Assembly: GCF_900537115.1 (NCBI RefSeq) | Contig: NZ_UNRG01000001.1 | Location: 621,121 to 685,120, forward strand | DNA: 64,000 nucleotides | DNA from: Arthrobacter sp. Alg241-R88 | Lineage (GTDB): Bacteria > Actinomycetota > Actinomycetes > Actinomycetales > Micrococcaceae | Reading direction: 5' to 3' | Part shown: positions 17,291 to 25,750 of the stretch, piece by piece | Layout of the letters: every line of letters begins with the position of its first letter | Position numbering within the stretch: the first letter of the stretch is position 1 | Notes under the pieces: generated by a model | Database searches by the model: none | What the model was told of the DNA's origin: nothing | What the model saw: only the letters and a program-made list of their open reading frames with translations | Translations under genes and position numbers: made by a program

Positions 17291-19219
17291 ATGTCTGAAA
17301 CCACCACCAACACCGCGGTAGCCACTGCATCACGCAGTGACCTCCGCAACGTCGCGATTGTGGCCCACGTTGACCACGGCAAGACCACCCTGGTCGACGC
17401 CATGCTCAAGCAGACCAACTCCTTTGCCGAGCACAACCACCTTGAAGACCGCGTGATGGACTCCGGTGACCTGGAGCGCGAAAAGGGCATCACCATCCTG
17501 GCCAAGAACACCACGGTGGCCTACAACGGTCCGTCCTCCAACGGCGAGACCATCACCATCAACGTCATTGACACGCCCGGCCACGCCGACTTCGGCGGCG
17601 AGGTGGAGCGCGGCCTGTCCATGGTTGACGGCGTCGTCCTCCTCGTTGACGCTTCCGAGGGCCCGCTGCCGCAGACCCGCTTCGTCCTCCGCAAGGCCCT
17701 GGCCGCACACCTGCCGGTCATCCTGCTGGTGAACAAGACCGACCGTCCCGATGCCCGCATCGAGGAAGTCGTCCACGAGTCCATGGACCTCCTCCTGGGC
17801 TTGGCTTCCGACCTGGCCGACGAAGTTCCGGATCTGGACCTGGACAAGATCCTCGAGGTTCCCGTCGTCTACGCTGCCGCCAAGGTTGGCCGCGCGTCCC
17901 TGGAGCAGCCCGCCGACGGCACCGCCCCGGAAAACGAGGACCTGGAGCCGCTCTTCAAGACCATCATTGAGCACATTCCGGCTCCCACCTACAACCCGGA
18001 AGGTGTGCTGCAGGCGCACGTCACCAACCTGGACGCCTCGCCGTTCCTGGGCCGCCTGGCACTGCTGCGCATCTACAACGGCACCCTGCGCAAGGGCCAG
18101 ACCGTTGCCTGGGCACGTGCCAACGGTGAGCTCAAGAACGTCAAGATCACCGAACTGCTGGCCACCAAGGCCCTGGACCGTGTCCCGGCCGAATCCGCCG
18201 GTCCCGGCGAGATCGTCGCCGTCGCCGGTATTGAGGACATCACCATCGGTGAGACCCTGACCGACGCCGAGAACCCGCAGCCGCTGCCGCTGATCACCGT
18301 GGACGATCCCGCGATCTCCATGACCATCGGTATCAACACCTCGCCGCTGGCCGGCAAGGTCAAGGGCGCCAAGGTCACGGCCCGCCAGGTGAAGGACCGC
18401 CTGGACAAGGAACTGATCGGTAACGTCTCCATCAAGGTTCTCCCCACCGAGCGTCCCGACGCCTGGGAAGTACAGGGCCGTGGCGAGCTGGCCCTGGCCA
18501 TCCTCGTTGAGCAGATGCGCCGCGAGGGCTTCGAGCTGACCGTGGGCAAGCCGCAGGTTGTCACCAAGACCATCGACGGCAAGATCCACGAGCCCATGGA
18601 GCACATGACCATCGACGTGCCCGAAGAGTACCTCGGCGCCGTCACCCAGCTCATGGCCGCACGCAAGGGCCGCATGACCAACATGGCCAACCACGGCACC
18701 GGCTGGTGCCGGATGGAATTCATCGTTCCCGCCCGTGGCCTGATCGGCTTCCGCACCAAGTTCCTCACGGACACCCGCGGCGCCGGCATCGCAGCTTCCA
18801 TCTCCGAGGGCTACGAGCCGTGGGCCGGCCCCATCGAGTACCGCACCAACGGTTCCATGGTCGCCGACCGCGCCGGTGTTGTAACGCCGTTCGCCATGAT
18901 CAACCTCCAGGAGCGCGGTTCCTTCTTCGTGAAGCCCACCTCTGAGGTTTACGAGGGCATGATCGTCGGCGAGAACTCCCGCGCCGACGACATGGACGTC
19001 AACATCACCAAGGAAAAGAAGCTCACCAACATGCGTGCAGCCTCCTCCGACACCTTCGAGAACCTGACGCCCCCGCGCGATCTCACCCTCGAAGAGTGCC
19101 TCGAATTCGCCCGCGAGGACGAATGCGTCGAGGTGACCCCGGAGTCCATCCGCATCCGCAAGGTGATCCTGGACACCAACGAGCGCGCCAAGGCGAACCG
19201 CGCCCGCGCAAAGGTCTAG
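17291..19219 (+). CDS. typA: Translational GTPase TypA/BipA
   Basis: 642-residue ribosome-binding GTPase of the EF-G superfamily, required for ribosome assembly and stress growth in bacteria where it has been studied. G1 AHVDHGKTTLVD, G2-region EREKGITI, G3 DTPGHADFGGE and G4 NKTDRPD are all present, followed by EF-G-like domains II, III and V and the TypA-specific C-terminal domain (GLIGFRTKFLTDTRGAG). ATG 17291 begins MSETTTN; the coding start is about 100 nt after a TAGACT hexamer (17183-17188), so this gene has a leader. Confidence 0.96.
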   Translation: MSETTTNTAVATASRSDLRNVAIVAHVDHGKTTLVDAMLKQTNSFAEHNHLEDRVMDSGDLEREKGITILAKNTTVAYNGPSSNGETITINVIDTPGHADFGGEVERGLSMVDGVVLLVDASEGPLPQTRFVLRKALAAHLPVILLVNKTDRPDARIEEVVHESMDLLLGLASDLADEVPDLDLDKILEVPVVYAAAKVGRASLEQPADGTAPENEDLEPLFKTIIEHIPAPTYNPEGVLQAHVTNLDASPFLGRLALLRIYNGTLRKGQTVAWARANGELKNVKITELLATKALDRVPAESAGPGEIVAVAGIEDITIGETLTDAENPQPLPLITVDDPAISMTIGINTSPLAGKVKGAKVTARQVKDRLDKELIGNVSIKVLPTERPDAWEVQGRGELALAILVEQMRREGFELTVGKPQVVTKTIDGKIHEPMEHMTIDVPEEYLGAVTQLMAARKGRMTNMANHGTGWCRMEFIVPARGLIGFRTKFLTDTRGAGIAASISEGYEPWAGPIEYRTNGSMVADRAGVVTPFAMINLQERGSFFVKPTSEVYEGMIVGENSRADDMDVNITKEKKLTNMRAASSDTFENLTPPRDLTLEECLEFAREDECVEVTPESIRIRKVILDTNERAKANRARAKV

Positions 19220-19248
19220 CAACAACGGCCCTGAAGGCCAATGAAACT

Positions 19249-19295
19249 GCCGGGACGGCAGGCGGATTTCCCGCCGTCGTCCCGGCTTTTTCTTT
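19249..19295 (+). terminator. typA terminator
   Basis: Stem GCCGGGACG (19249-19257) with CGTCCCGGC (19278-19286), inner GGCGG/CCGCC pairing, followed by TTTTTCTTT. Confidence 0.8.
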
Positions 19296-19469
19296 GCCTC
19301 CTGAGAGGTGGGGCGCAGCCGGCCCGCTTTGGCCTGCGCACTCACTCCCGCCGTCGATGCGCTGGGACGCTCCGTGCGCACCGAACTCCGCCTGCACTGC
19401 ATTCGGCGGTTGTCCACATAGGCGTTCCCGGCGGCTGTGCCGTCTTCCCGGAGCGGGCAGCATGCCCTT

Positions 19470-20279
19470 ATGCGAACTATCACTGATGCGCTGGCCGAAA
19501 TGGGGGGAGTTGCAAGCACCAGCTCTTTGACGCAGGCCGGTCTCTTCCGCCGGAACATTGAAGCGGGTTTGCTTGACGCGTCCGTCCAAAGGGTGGCGCG
19601 TGGCGTGTATGCACTGCCCGACGCCGACCCTTGGCTAATCCATGCGGGCCGCCATCATGCGGTGCCAGGCTGCGTCACAGCCGCCTTTGCAGCAGGGCTG
19701 TGGGTCGTCCACAGGCCTGACAAGCCGCACCTTGCTGCGCGGCACGGGAAGCCGATTGAGGGTTGCGTGGTGCATCGAAGCGGCGTTCCACTGACGCACC
19801 TGGATCTTGTGTGCCAAGCTCTGCGTTGCCTGCCGCCGCTGGAGGGGCTGACCATCGCGGAATCTGCAGTTAAGAAGGGGTTGGTTCACCTTTCAGAACT
19901 GCGCTGCCGGTTCCCGGCTGCACGGGAAAAGGCCTTGCTGGGGCTGGTTGCTAGAATCCGGCCACAGTCCGGGTCGATCATCGAGACCATGGCCCGATAT
20001 CTGTTGGAGGAGGCGGGGTTAACGGTGGAGCTGCAGGCCAACATCCCCGGGATGGGCCATGTGGACCTCCTGGTTGACGGCCTGCTGGGCATTGAGACGG
20101 ACGGTTACGCCTACCACAGCAGCCGGGCAGCGTACCGGGAGGACAGACGGCGGTGGAACCTGACTGTTGTCCGGGGGGTTCCCACCCTTCGTGTGACCTT
20201 TGAGATGCTGCTCAGCGAGCCCCGGGAGTTCGTGCGGATGGTGCATCAGGCCCTTGCCACGTACCGGCCTGCGCACTGA
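19470..20279 (+). CDS. AbiEi-like winged-helix / DUF559 nuclease-fold protein
   Basis: 269 residues. The N-terminal 60 or so (MRTITDALAEMGGVAST, VQRVARGVYALP) resemble the winged helix of AbiEi-type antitoxins; the C-terminal part (IETMARYLLEEAG, VDLLVDGLLGIETDGYAYHSSRAAYREDRRR) resembles the DUF559/Vsr-like endonuclease fold with a D...E.D pattern. Such two-part proteins are common solitary genes in actinobacteria and have no settled function. No AbiEii partner or other toxin lies next to it. ATG 19470 is chosen because homologues of the winged helix begin there; ATG 19437 is possible. Confidence 0.65.
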   Translation: MRTITDALAEMGGVASTSSLTQAGLFRRNIEAGLLDASVQRVARGVYALPDADPWLIHAGRHHAVPGCVTAAFAAGLWVVHRPDKPHLAARHGKPIEGCVVHRSGVPLTHLDLVCQALRCLPPLEGLTIAESAVKKGLVHLSELRCRFPAAREKALLGLVARIRPQSGSIIETMARYLLEEAGLTVELQANIPGMGHVDLLVDGLLGIETDGYAYHSSRAAYREDRRRWNLTVVRGVPTLRVTFEMLLSEPREFVRMVHQALATYRPAH

Positions 20280-20326
20280 AGCCCGGGTTCCACCCGCAGA
20301 GGCAGTCCCTGCGCAGTGAGATGCCC

Positions 20327-20569
20327 TTAGGGCGCGGCCCGGCGCCGCGGCTCCGGTGCAGGCGGGACTTCCTTGGCTGCCACAACCTCGCGCAGGGGGA
20401 TGACGACGTCGGCCTGCCGCGTACGGACGGTGCAGGCACCGCCGTCGCACATCACCAGGTGCCCCAACGCGTCCGTGAAGCCGCCGTCGATGCGGTAGCG
20501 CACCACCACCCGGGTGCCAGGTGCGGCGGCGGCAAGGAATCCGGCAGGTGTGGGGGCGGGCAGGTTCAC
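20327..20569 (-). CDS. Small SH3-like protein of unknown function
   Basis: 80 residues: a Pro/Ala-rich start, then GTRVVVRYRIDGGFTDALGHLV, TVRTRQADVVIPLREVVAAKEVPP and a basic end. From memory this resembles the SH3-like N-terminal domain fused to some actinobacterial GNAT acetyltransferases (Rv0428c type), here free-standing; the acetyltransferase part is absent. GTG 20569 is chosen over the adjacent GTG 20572 because TAGTAT ends exactly 6 nt before it, the spacing seen at the other leaderless starts in this window. It is divergent from the ferredoxin gene. Confidence 0.6.
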   Translation of the reverse strand: MNLPAPTPAGFLAAAAPGTRVVVRYRIDGGFTDALGHLVMCDGGACTVRTRQADVVIPLREVVAAKEVPPAPEPRRRAAP

Positions 20570-20575
20570 CACTTC

Positions 20576-20581
20576 ATACTA
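20576..20581 (-). promoter_or_regulatory. -10 element of the small SH3-like gene
   Basis: TAGTAT on the minus strand ends 6 nt before GTG 20569 and selects this codon over the adjacent GTG 20572. Confidence 0.55.
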
Positions 20582-20635
20582 AAGGGCTTCACACAAGGCC
20601 ACCGGCTAGGTTCGCGGGAACGGGCCGGGAGATAA

Positions 20636-20641
20636 TAGGCT
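20636..20641 (+). promoter_or_regulatory. Possible -10 of fdxA-dapC
   Basis: TAGGCT within AATAATAGGCT-like sequence would give a leader of about 75 nt before the ferredoxin GTG 20720. Confidence 0.45.
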
Positions 20642-20719
20642 CAGATGTCAGGGTCCGGCCATAGTTGCCGGATGCAAGAACCGGCGGGTCGCCGGAACCA
20701 ACGTGGAGAGGCCAGGGAC

Positions 20720-21046
20720 GTGACGTACGTAATCGCGCAGCCGTGTGTAGATGTCAAGGACAAGGCATGTATTGAAGAATGCCCCGTCGACTGCATCTAC
20801 GAAGGTGAGCGTTCGCTGTACATCCATCCGGACGAATGCGTCGACTGCGGGGCATGCGAGCCCGTATGCCCCGTTGAGGCCATCTACTACGAGGATGACA
20901 CCCCGGATGAGTGGGCCGACTACTACAAGGCCAACGTGGAGTTCTTTGACGACCTCGGTTCTCCGGGCGGTGCCGCCAAGGTCGGGAACACGGGCAAGGA
21001 CCACCCCATGATCGCCGCGCTGCCGCCGCAGAACCAAGACCACTAA
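20720..21046 (+). CDS. fdxA: 7Fe ferredoxin
   Basis: 108-residue seven-iron ferredoxin. The cysteine layout matches the Azotobacter FdI type: C9, C17 and C50 for the [3Fe-4S] cluster; C21, C40, C43 and C46 for the [4Fe-4S] cluster; and the extra C25. The acidic C-terminal tail (YEDDTPDEWADYYKANVEFFDDLG) is typical of actinobacterial members. GTG 20720 gives the family start MTYVIAQPC; upstream codons lack conservation. It sits 14 nt before dapC, an adjacency also remembered for M. tuberculosis fdxC-dapC. Confidence 0.95.
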   Translation: MTYVIAQPCVDVKDKACIEECPVDCIYEGERSLYIHPDECVDCGACEPVCPVEAIYYEDDTPDEWADYYKANVEFFDDLGSPGGAAKVGNTGKDHPMIAALPPQNQDH

Positions 21047-21060
21047 CGCAGGCAGGATTG

Positions 21061-22209
21061 GTGACCGCAGCAGTGAATACGTTCGGCCTTGACCTGCCCG
21101 ACTACCCGTGGGAGGCCATGGCGCCGTATCTCGCCACGGCTTCCAGGCATCCCGGCGGGGCGGTCAACCTGTCCATCGGCACGCCGGTGGATCCCACTCC
21201 CGCCTTGATCCAGGACGCCTTGAAGGCCGCCGCGGATGCCCCCGGGTACCCCACCGTCCACGGCACCCCCGCGCTCCGGGAAGCCATCGCAGGATGGTTT
21301 GAACGGCGCCGTGGCGTGGCCGGTCTTGATCCCCGCAACGTCATGCCAACGGTGGGCTCAAAGGAACTCGTGGCCTGGCTGCCGCTGCTGCTGGGGCTGA
21401 AGCCAGGCGACGTCGTCGTGCGCCCCAAGGTTGCCTACCCCACGTACGATATTGGCGCCACCCTCGCCGGCGTTACGTCCGTTGCAACCGACAACCTGGA
21501 CGAACTCGACGACGCCACCCGCTCCCGCGTCCGGCTGATCTGGGTCAATTCACCGGGCAACCCGACCGGCAGCGTGCGGGGAATCGACTCCTTGAAGGCA
21601 CTGGTGGCCCAGGCCCGGGACATCGGCGCCGTGGTGGCCTCGGACGAATGCTATGCCGAACTTGGCTGGGGCGACTGGGACGTCCAGCGCGGCGGCCAGG
21701 CAGTTCCGAGCATCCTGGACCCCCGGGTTGCCGGCGGATCCCACCAGGGCCTGCTTGCCGTGTACTCATTGAGCAAGCAGTCCAACCTGGCAGGTTACCG
21801 GGCAGCGTTTGTGGCCGGCGATCCGGACCTGATGCCCAACCTGGTGAACAGCCGCAAGCACGCTGGCATGATCGTGCCCTATCCGGTGCAGGAGGCCATG
21901 CGGGTGGCACTGGGCGACGACACACACGTTGAAGCCCAGAAGGACCTGTACCGCGGACGCCGCGAACGGCTGGTTCCGGCGCTGCTCGGCTTTGGGCTGG
22001 AAATCAAGGAATCCGACGCCGGACTGTACCTCTGGTCCACGGCGGGGGAGGGCACTTGGGACACTGTGGCGCGTTTGGCAGAGCGCGGCATCGTGGTGGG
22101 CCCGGGCGTCTTTTACGGTGAGGCCGGCAACGGCTATGTCCGGGTTGCCCTCACCGGAACCGACGAACGGATCGACGCCGCCGTTGCCCGGCTGGCCGCC
22201 ACATCGTAA
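21061..22209 (+). CDS. dapC: Succinyldiaminopimelate transaminase
   Basis: 382-residue fold-type I aminotransferase that converts N-succinyl-2-amino-6-ketopimelate to N-succinyl-LL-diaminopimelate with glutamate, supplying lysine and peptidoglycan. Visible features are SIGTPVDPTP near the N terminus, PGYPTVHGTPALREAIAGWFERRRGV, WVNSPGNPTG, the PLP lysine in VYSLSKQSNLAGYRAAF and a C-terminal GVFYGEAGNGYVRVALTGTDER. Placement next to the ferredoxin and near dapD and dapE supports DapC over a generic aminotransferase. GTG 21061 is favoured; TTG 21058 is the alternative. Confidence 0.92.
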   Translation: MTAAVNTFGLDLPDYPWEAMAPYLATASRHPGGAVNLSIGTPVDPTPALIQDALKAAADAPGYPTVHGTPALREAIAGWFERRRGVAGLDPRNVMPTVGSKELVAWLPLLLGLKPGDVVVRPKVAYPTYDIGATLAGVTSVATDNLDELDDATRSRVRLIWVNSPGNPTGSVRGIDSLKALVAQARDIGAVVASDECYAELGWGDWDVQRGGQAVPSILDPRVAGGSHQGLLAVYSLSKQSNLAGYRAAFVAGDPDLMPNLVNSRKHAGMIVPYPVQEAMRVALGDDTHVEAQKDLYRGRRERLVPALLGFGLEIKESDAGLYLWSTAGEGTWDTVARLAERGIVVGPGVFYGEAGNGYVRVALTGTDERIDAAVARLAATS

Positions 22210-22215
22210 CAATGC

Positions 22216-22231
22216 TGTGACTCGCGCCACA
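22216..22231. promoter_or_regulatory. Candidate CRP/GlxR-type site upstream of gltA
   Basis: TGTGA-N6-CCACA, one mismatch from the symmetric TGTGA-N6-TCACA consensus. Citrate synthase genes of Corynebacterium are known GlxR targets, so this site, just after dapC and about 205 nt before gltA, is plausible though unproven. Confidence 0.35.
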
Positions 22232-22437
22232 TCGGGCTGGTTTTAGGCCAGTTTTGAACGTCCCGGATTAGTGGCACCCGCCAAGGGGCTGTAGCTTTTT
22301 AAGTGACTATCAATGGTGGCTTTCTACAAGAAGGCAGCCCGGGTGTTGGAACCTGTGTTCTCAGGCTTCGTGCGCGGCTCACCTGATGTTGGATCAAGCT
22401 TTCGACAGAGGCCCAGACGCCTCATGAAGGGGACTCC

Positions 22438-23724
22438 ATGACTGAGACCAACAATGCTGCGACCCTGCACCACGCAGGAGGCGAGCTCAAGCTGCCGCGC
22501 ATCCAGGTTGTTGAAGGAAACGAAGGCTACGACGTTTCCAAACTGCTGAAGCAGACGGGCGCAGTCACCTTTGACCCCGGCTTCATGAACACAGCAGCCA
22601 CAACTTCGGCTATCACCTACATCGACGGTGATGCAGGCATCCTGCGTTACCGCGGATACCCCATCGAGCAGCTGGCACAGCACTCCAGCTTCCTTGAGGT
22701 GTCCTACCTGCTGATCTACGGCAACCTGCCCACGCCCACCGAACTGGACGAATTCGACCAGAAGATCCGCCGGCACACGCTGCTGCACGAAGAGCTCAAG
22801 GGCTTCTTCGGCGGATTCCCCCGCGACGCGCACCCCATGCCCGTCCTGTCCTCGGCCGTTTCCGCGCTGTCCACGTTCTACCAGGACTCGCTGGATCCCT
22901 TCAACGCCGAGCAGGTGGAAGTTTCCACCATCCGCCTGATGGCCAAGCTCCCGGTCATTGCGGCTTACGCACACAAGAAGTCCATCGGCCAGCCCATGCT
23001 GTACCCGGACAACTCGCATAACCTCGTGGAGAACTTCCTCCGCCTCAGCTTCGGCCTGCCGGCGGAGCAGTACGAGGTTGACCCCGTCGTCGCCAAAGCG
23101 CTGGACCTGCTCCTCATCCTGCACGCGGACCACGAGCAGAACTGCTCCACCTCCACCGTGCGCCTGGTGGGCTCCTCCAACGCCAACCTGTTCGCGTCCG
23201 TCTCGGCCGGCATCAACGCGCTGTTCGGGCCTGCCCACGGCGGCGCCAACGAGGCTGTGCTGAAGATGCTCCGCCAGATCCAGGCCGAGGGCACCAAACC
23301 CGAGGACTACATGGAAAAGGTCAAGAACAAGGAAGACGGCGTCCGGCTTATGGGCTTCGGACACCGCGTCTACAAGAATTACGATCCGCGCGCCAAGATC
23401 GTCAAGGCCACCGCCCACGAGATCCTCACCAAGCTCGGCGGCAACGACGAACTGCTGGACATCGCCCTGCGCCTGGAAGAGAAGGCGCTGAACGACGACT
23501 ACTTCATTCAGCGCAAGCTCTACCCGAATGTGGACTTCTACACCGGCCTCATCTACAAGGCCATGGGCTTCCCCGAAAAGATGTTCACGGTGCTCTTCGC
23601 CATCGGCCGCCTCCCCGGCTGGATCGCGCAGTGGCGCGAGATGATCAGCGACCCGAACACCAAGATCGGCCGCCCGCGGCAGCTCTACATCGGTGAGCCG
23701 GAGCGCGACTACCCGGTCCGCTGA
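22438..23724 (+). CDS. gltA: Citrate synthase
   Basis: 428-residue type II citrate synthase, entry enzyme of the TCA cycle, joining oxaloacetate and acetyl-CoA. Catalytic motifs are GPAHGGANEAVLKML (His), GFGHRVYKNYDPRAK (His/Arg) and the Asp in PNVDFYTGLIYKAMGFP. Start ATG 22438 has GAAGGGGA about 5 nt upstream. The 228-nt upstream region holds a CRP/GlxR-like site; the downstream end is closed by a strong hairpin shared with convergent galE. Confidence 0.96.
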   Translation: MTETNNAATLHHAGGELKLPRIQVVEGNEGYDVSKLLKQTGAVTFDPGFMNTAATTSAITYIDGDAGILRYRGYPIEQLAQHSSFLEVSYLLIYGNLPTPTELDEFDQKIRRHTLLHEELKGFFGGFPRDAHPMPVLSSAVSALSTFYQDSLDPFNAEQVEVSTIRLMAKLPVIAAYAHKKSIGQPMLYPDNSHNLVENFLRLSFGLPAEQYEVDPVVAKALDLLLILHADHEQNCSTSTVRLVGSSNANLFASVSAGINALFGPAHGGANEAVLKMLRQIQAEGTKPEDYMEKVKNKEDGVRLMGFGHRVYKNYDPRAKIVKATAHEILTKLGGNDELLDIALRLEEKALNDDYFIQRKLYPNVDFYTGLIYKAMGFPEKMFTVLFAIGRLPGWIAQWREMISDPNTKIGRPRQLYIGEPERDYPVR

Positions 23725-23842
23725 TCCCCACCGGCTCCCAAACCTCGTAAGGCCACTCCGGCTCCCGACCCTCGCAAGCTCGGGTCGGGTCCCTCGCCGA
23801 AGCGGATCCACGGTTCGGGGCCCTCGCCAGCGTGGCCCCACA

Positions 23843-23891
23843 ACAACGAAACGGCCGCCCACCTCCAGTAGGTGGGCGGCCGTTTCGTTGT
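23843..23891. terminator. Strong two-way terminator between gltA and galE
   Basis: Perfect 22-bp stem (23843-23864 with 23870-23891) and 5-nt loop between the converging ends of gltA and galE. Confidence 0.85.
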
Positions 23892-23899
23892 CCTGGGAA

Positions 23900-24913
23900 T
23901 CAGGAGTTGTAGCCCTGGGGGTTGTTTTTCTGCCAGCGCCAGTGGTCCTCGCACATTTCATCCACTGTCTTGGTGGTGGACCAGCTGAGGTCTGCCAAGG
24001 CGGAGGTGGCATCGGCCCAGAATGCCGGCAGGTCGCCGGCGCGGCGGCCCGTGATTTCGTACGGGATTGGCTTGCCCACTGCCTTCTCGAAGGAGCGCAG
24101 GACCTCCAGCACCGAGGAGCCCTTGCCGGAACCGAGGTTCCAGCGGAACACACCGGCGCGGTCCGCCACATGGTTCAGTGCGGCCACGTGGCCTTCGGCA
24201 AGGTCGACGACGTGGATGTAGTCGCGCAGGCACGTACCGTCCGGGGTGTCGTAGTCGCCGCCGAAGACCATGAGCTTTTCGCGCCGGCCCACCGCTACCT
24301 GGGCGATGAAGGGCACGAGGTTGTTCGGGATGCCCTGGGGATCCTCGCCGATCCGGCCGGAGGGGTGCGCCCCCACGGGGTTGAAGTAGCGCAGCAGGGC
24401 TATATGCCAGCGGCTGTCGGCTGCACCCAGGTCCGAGAGGATGTCCTCGATCTGTTCCTTGGTGCGGCCGTAAGGGTTGTTGGCCCCGATCTCCATCTTT
24501 TCCACGTAGGGGATGGGGTTGTGCTCGCCGTAGACGGTGGCAGAGGAGCTGAAGACGATGGAGCGGACGTTGTGCCGGTCCATGACCCGGATGAGGTTCA
24601 GGGTGCCCACCAGGTTGTTGTAGTAGTAGGTGAGCGGCTCGCGGACTGACTCGCCCACGGCCTTCAGCCCGGCGAAGTGAATCACCGCGTCGATGGTGTC
24701 GCCGGCAAACACAGCTTCCACGGCGGCTTCGTCCACGAGGTCGACGTTGTGGAACTCTGCTGTCTTGCCGGTAAGTTCCGCAACCCGGCGGAGCGACTCT
24801 TCGCTGGAGTTGACGAGGTTGTCGATGACCACCACGTCATGGCCGGCTTCCTGCAGGGACAGAACAGTGTGGGAACCGATGTAGCCGGTTCCCCCTGTGA
24901 CCAGTATTTTCAT
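23900..24913 (-). CDS. galE: UDP-glucose 4-epimerase
   Basis: 337-residue extended SDR that interconverts UDP-glucose and UDP-galactose. NAD motif GGTGYIGSH is at residues 7-15, Ser/Thr region SIVFSSSATVYGEHN, and catalytic Tyr-Lys in NPYGRTKEQIED. C-terminal sugar-binding residues fit the family (RYFNPVGAHPSGRIGEDPQGIPNNL). ATG 24913 follows TAGCGT with a 7-nt gap. No other galactose or polysaccharide genes adjoin, so the product probably serves cell-envelope glycans generally. Confidence 0.95.
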   Translation of the reverse strand: MKILVTGGTGYIGSHTVLSLQEAGHDVVVIDNLVNSSEESLRRVAELTGKTAEFHNVDLVDEAAVEAVFAGDTIDAVIHFAGLKAVGESVREPLTYYYNNLVGTLNLIRVMDRHNVRSIVFSSSATVYGEHNPIPYVEKMEIGANNPYGRTKEQIEDILSDLGAADSRWHIALLRYFNPVGAHPSGRIGEDPQGIPNNLVPFIAQVAVGRREKLMVFGGDYDTPDGTCLRDYIHVVDLAEGHVAALNHVADRAGVFRWNLGSGKGSSVLEVLRSFEKAVGKPIPYEITGRRAGDLPAFWADATSALADLSWSTTKTVDEMCEDHWRWQKNNPQGYNS

Positions 24914-24920
24914 GCCTCCA

Positions 24921-24926
24921 ACGCTA
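24921..24926 (-). promoter_or_regulatory. -10 element of galE
   Basis: TAGCGT on the minus strand ends 7 nt before ATG 24913. GGAGG sits only 1-2 nt from the ATG, too close to work as a ribosome site. Confidence 0.55.
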
Positions 24927-25042
24927 TCCCAACTCGGCGGGCTGCCGCCGTTGTGTCCCGGATAACGGGCAGCATGACGGGCGTTTACGGTACTGGCGGC
25001 GGGGCGGACGCTTTATTGAGCACGAGTGTGTTAAAAAATGGG

Positions 25043-25651
25043 GTGCCTAAAATTGTCAATGCCGAAGCCCGGCGCCAGGACGTGGTCGAAGCGGTCTGGC
25101 GGATCATCGCAGTGGACGGGCTGGAAAAAGCGTCGCTCCGGGAAGTGGCAGACGAGGCGGGGCTCGCCGTCGGGTCCGTAAGGCACTACTTCGCGGGAAG
25201 CGAGGAATTGCTCACCCACTCCTTTGCCACCGTCGTCGACCATATCGTTACCAGGCTGGTTGAAGCCCTGCCCGCCTTGGAGAAGAACCCGCCAGCAAGC
25301 CCTGAACACCGGGAGGCGGTTTTAACACTCCTGGGCGAACTGCTGCCGCTTGATGAACGGCGGGCTGTGGAGGCCTGTGTCTGGATGGCCTTTCGGAACG
25401 CCGCCAGGATCAGGCCCTTCCTTGCAGCGGAGGCCGACCGCAGCCACCGGGAAGTCGCGGCCATGATGGGACGCGCCGTCACTACCCTGATGCCTGCCGG
25501 TGAACCTGAGGAAGTGCTGGTGGTGGAGGCCGAGAGGCTCCTGGCGACCCTCGACGGACTGTGTATGCATGCCCTGCTCCAGCCGGCCTGGATGACAGCC
25601 GGCATATGCAGGGAGGTGCTGGAGCGGCACCTGGACGGGCTTGCGGCGTGA
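25043..25651 (+). CDS. TetR-family transcriptional regulator
   Basis: 202 residues. The N-terminal helix-turn-helix is clear (VEAVWRIIAVDGLEKASLREVADEAGLAVGSVRHYFAGSEELL, about residues 15-57), followed by an all-helical ligand domain with the TetR_C-like WMAFRNAARIRPFLAAEADRSH. Ligand and targets are unknown; the nearest candidates are itself and galE, which is transcribed away from it. GTG 25043 (MPKIVNAEARRQ) matches the common start of this subgroup; ATG 24974 upstream is in frame but codes a non-conserved leader. Confidence 0.85.
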   Translation: MPKIVNAEARRQDVVEAVWRIIAVDGLEKASLREVADEAGLAVGSVRHYFAGSEELLTHSFATVVDHIVTRLVEALPALEKNPPASPEHREAVLTLLGELLPLDERRAVEACVWMAFRNAARIRPFLAAEADRSHREVAAMMGRAVTTLMPAGEPEEVLVVEAERLLATLDGLCMHALLQPAWMTAGICREVLERHLDGLAA

Positions 25652-25750
25652 CTGCCGTTAACGTCGCCGAGCATGGGGAATAGACTGATAACCGGGGGCG
25701 TGACACCGGATCAACAGGCCCGGTCACAACGCGCCAGGGAAGGATTTCGG

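Noticed and set aside
17330-19558. 742-residue open frame antisense to typA
   Set aside because: It is the mirror of a strongly conserved gene in GC-rich DNA, with no ribosome site and a composition (Gly/Val/Asp/His rich) typical of shadow frames.
23750-23842. Repeated CCCTCGC/GGGTCGGG words after gltA as a CRISPR or repeat array
   Set aside because: The units are irregular and short, without constant spacing; they look like degenerate GC-rich intergenic sequence before the terminator.
22324-24171. 615-residue frame antisense to gltA
   Set aside because: It runs through the gltA/galE terminator and opposite conserved gltA codons; no recognisable domain.
24677-25042. Long N-terminal extension of the TetR gene at 25 kb
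   Set aside because: It lies opposite galE and its promoter, is not TetR-like, and GTG 25043 gives the standard family start.
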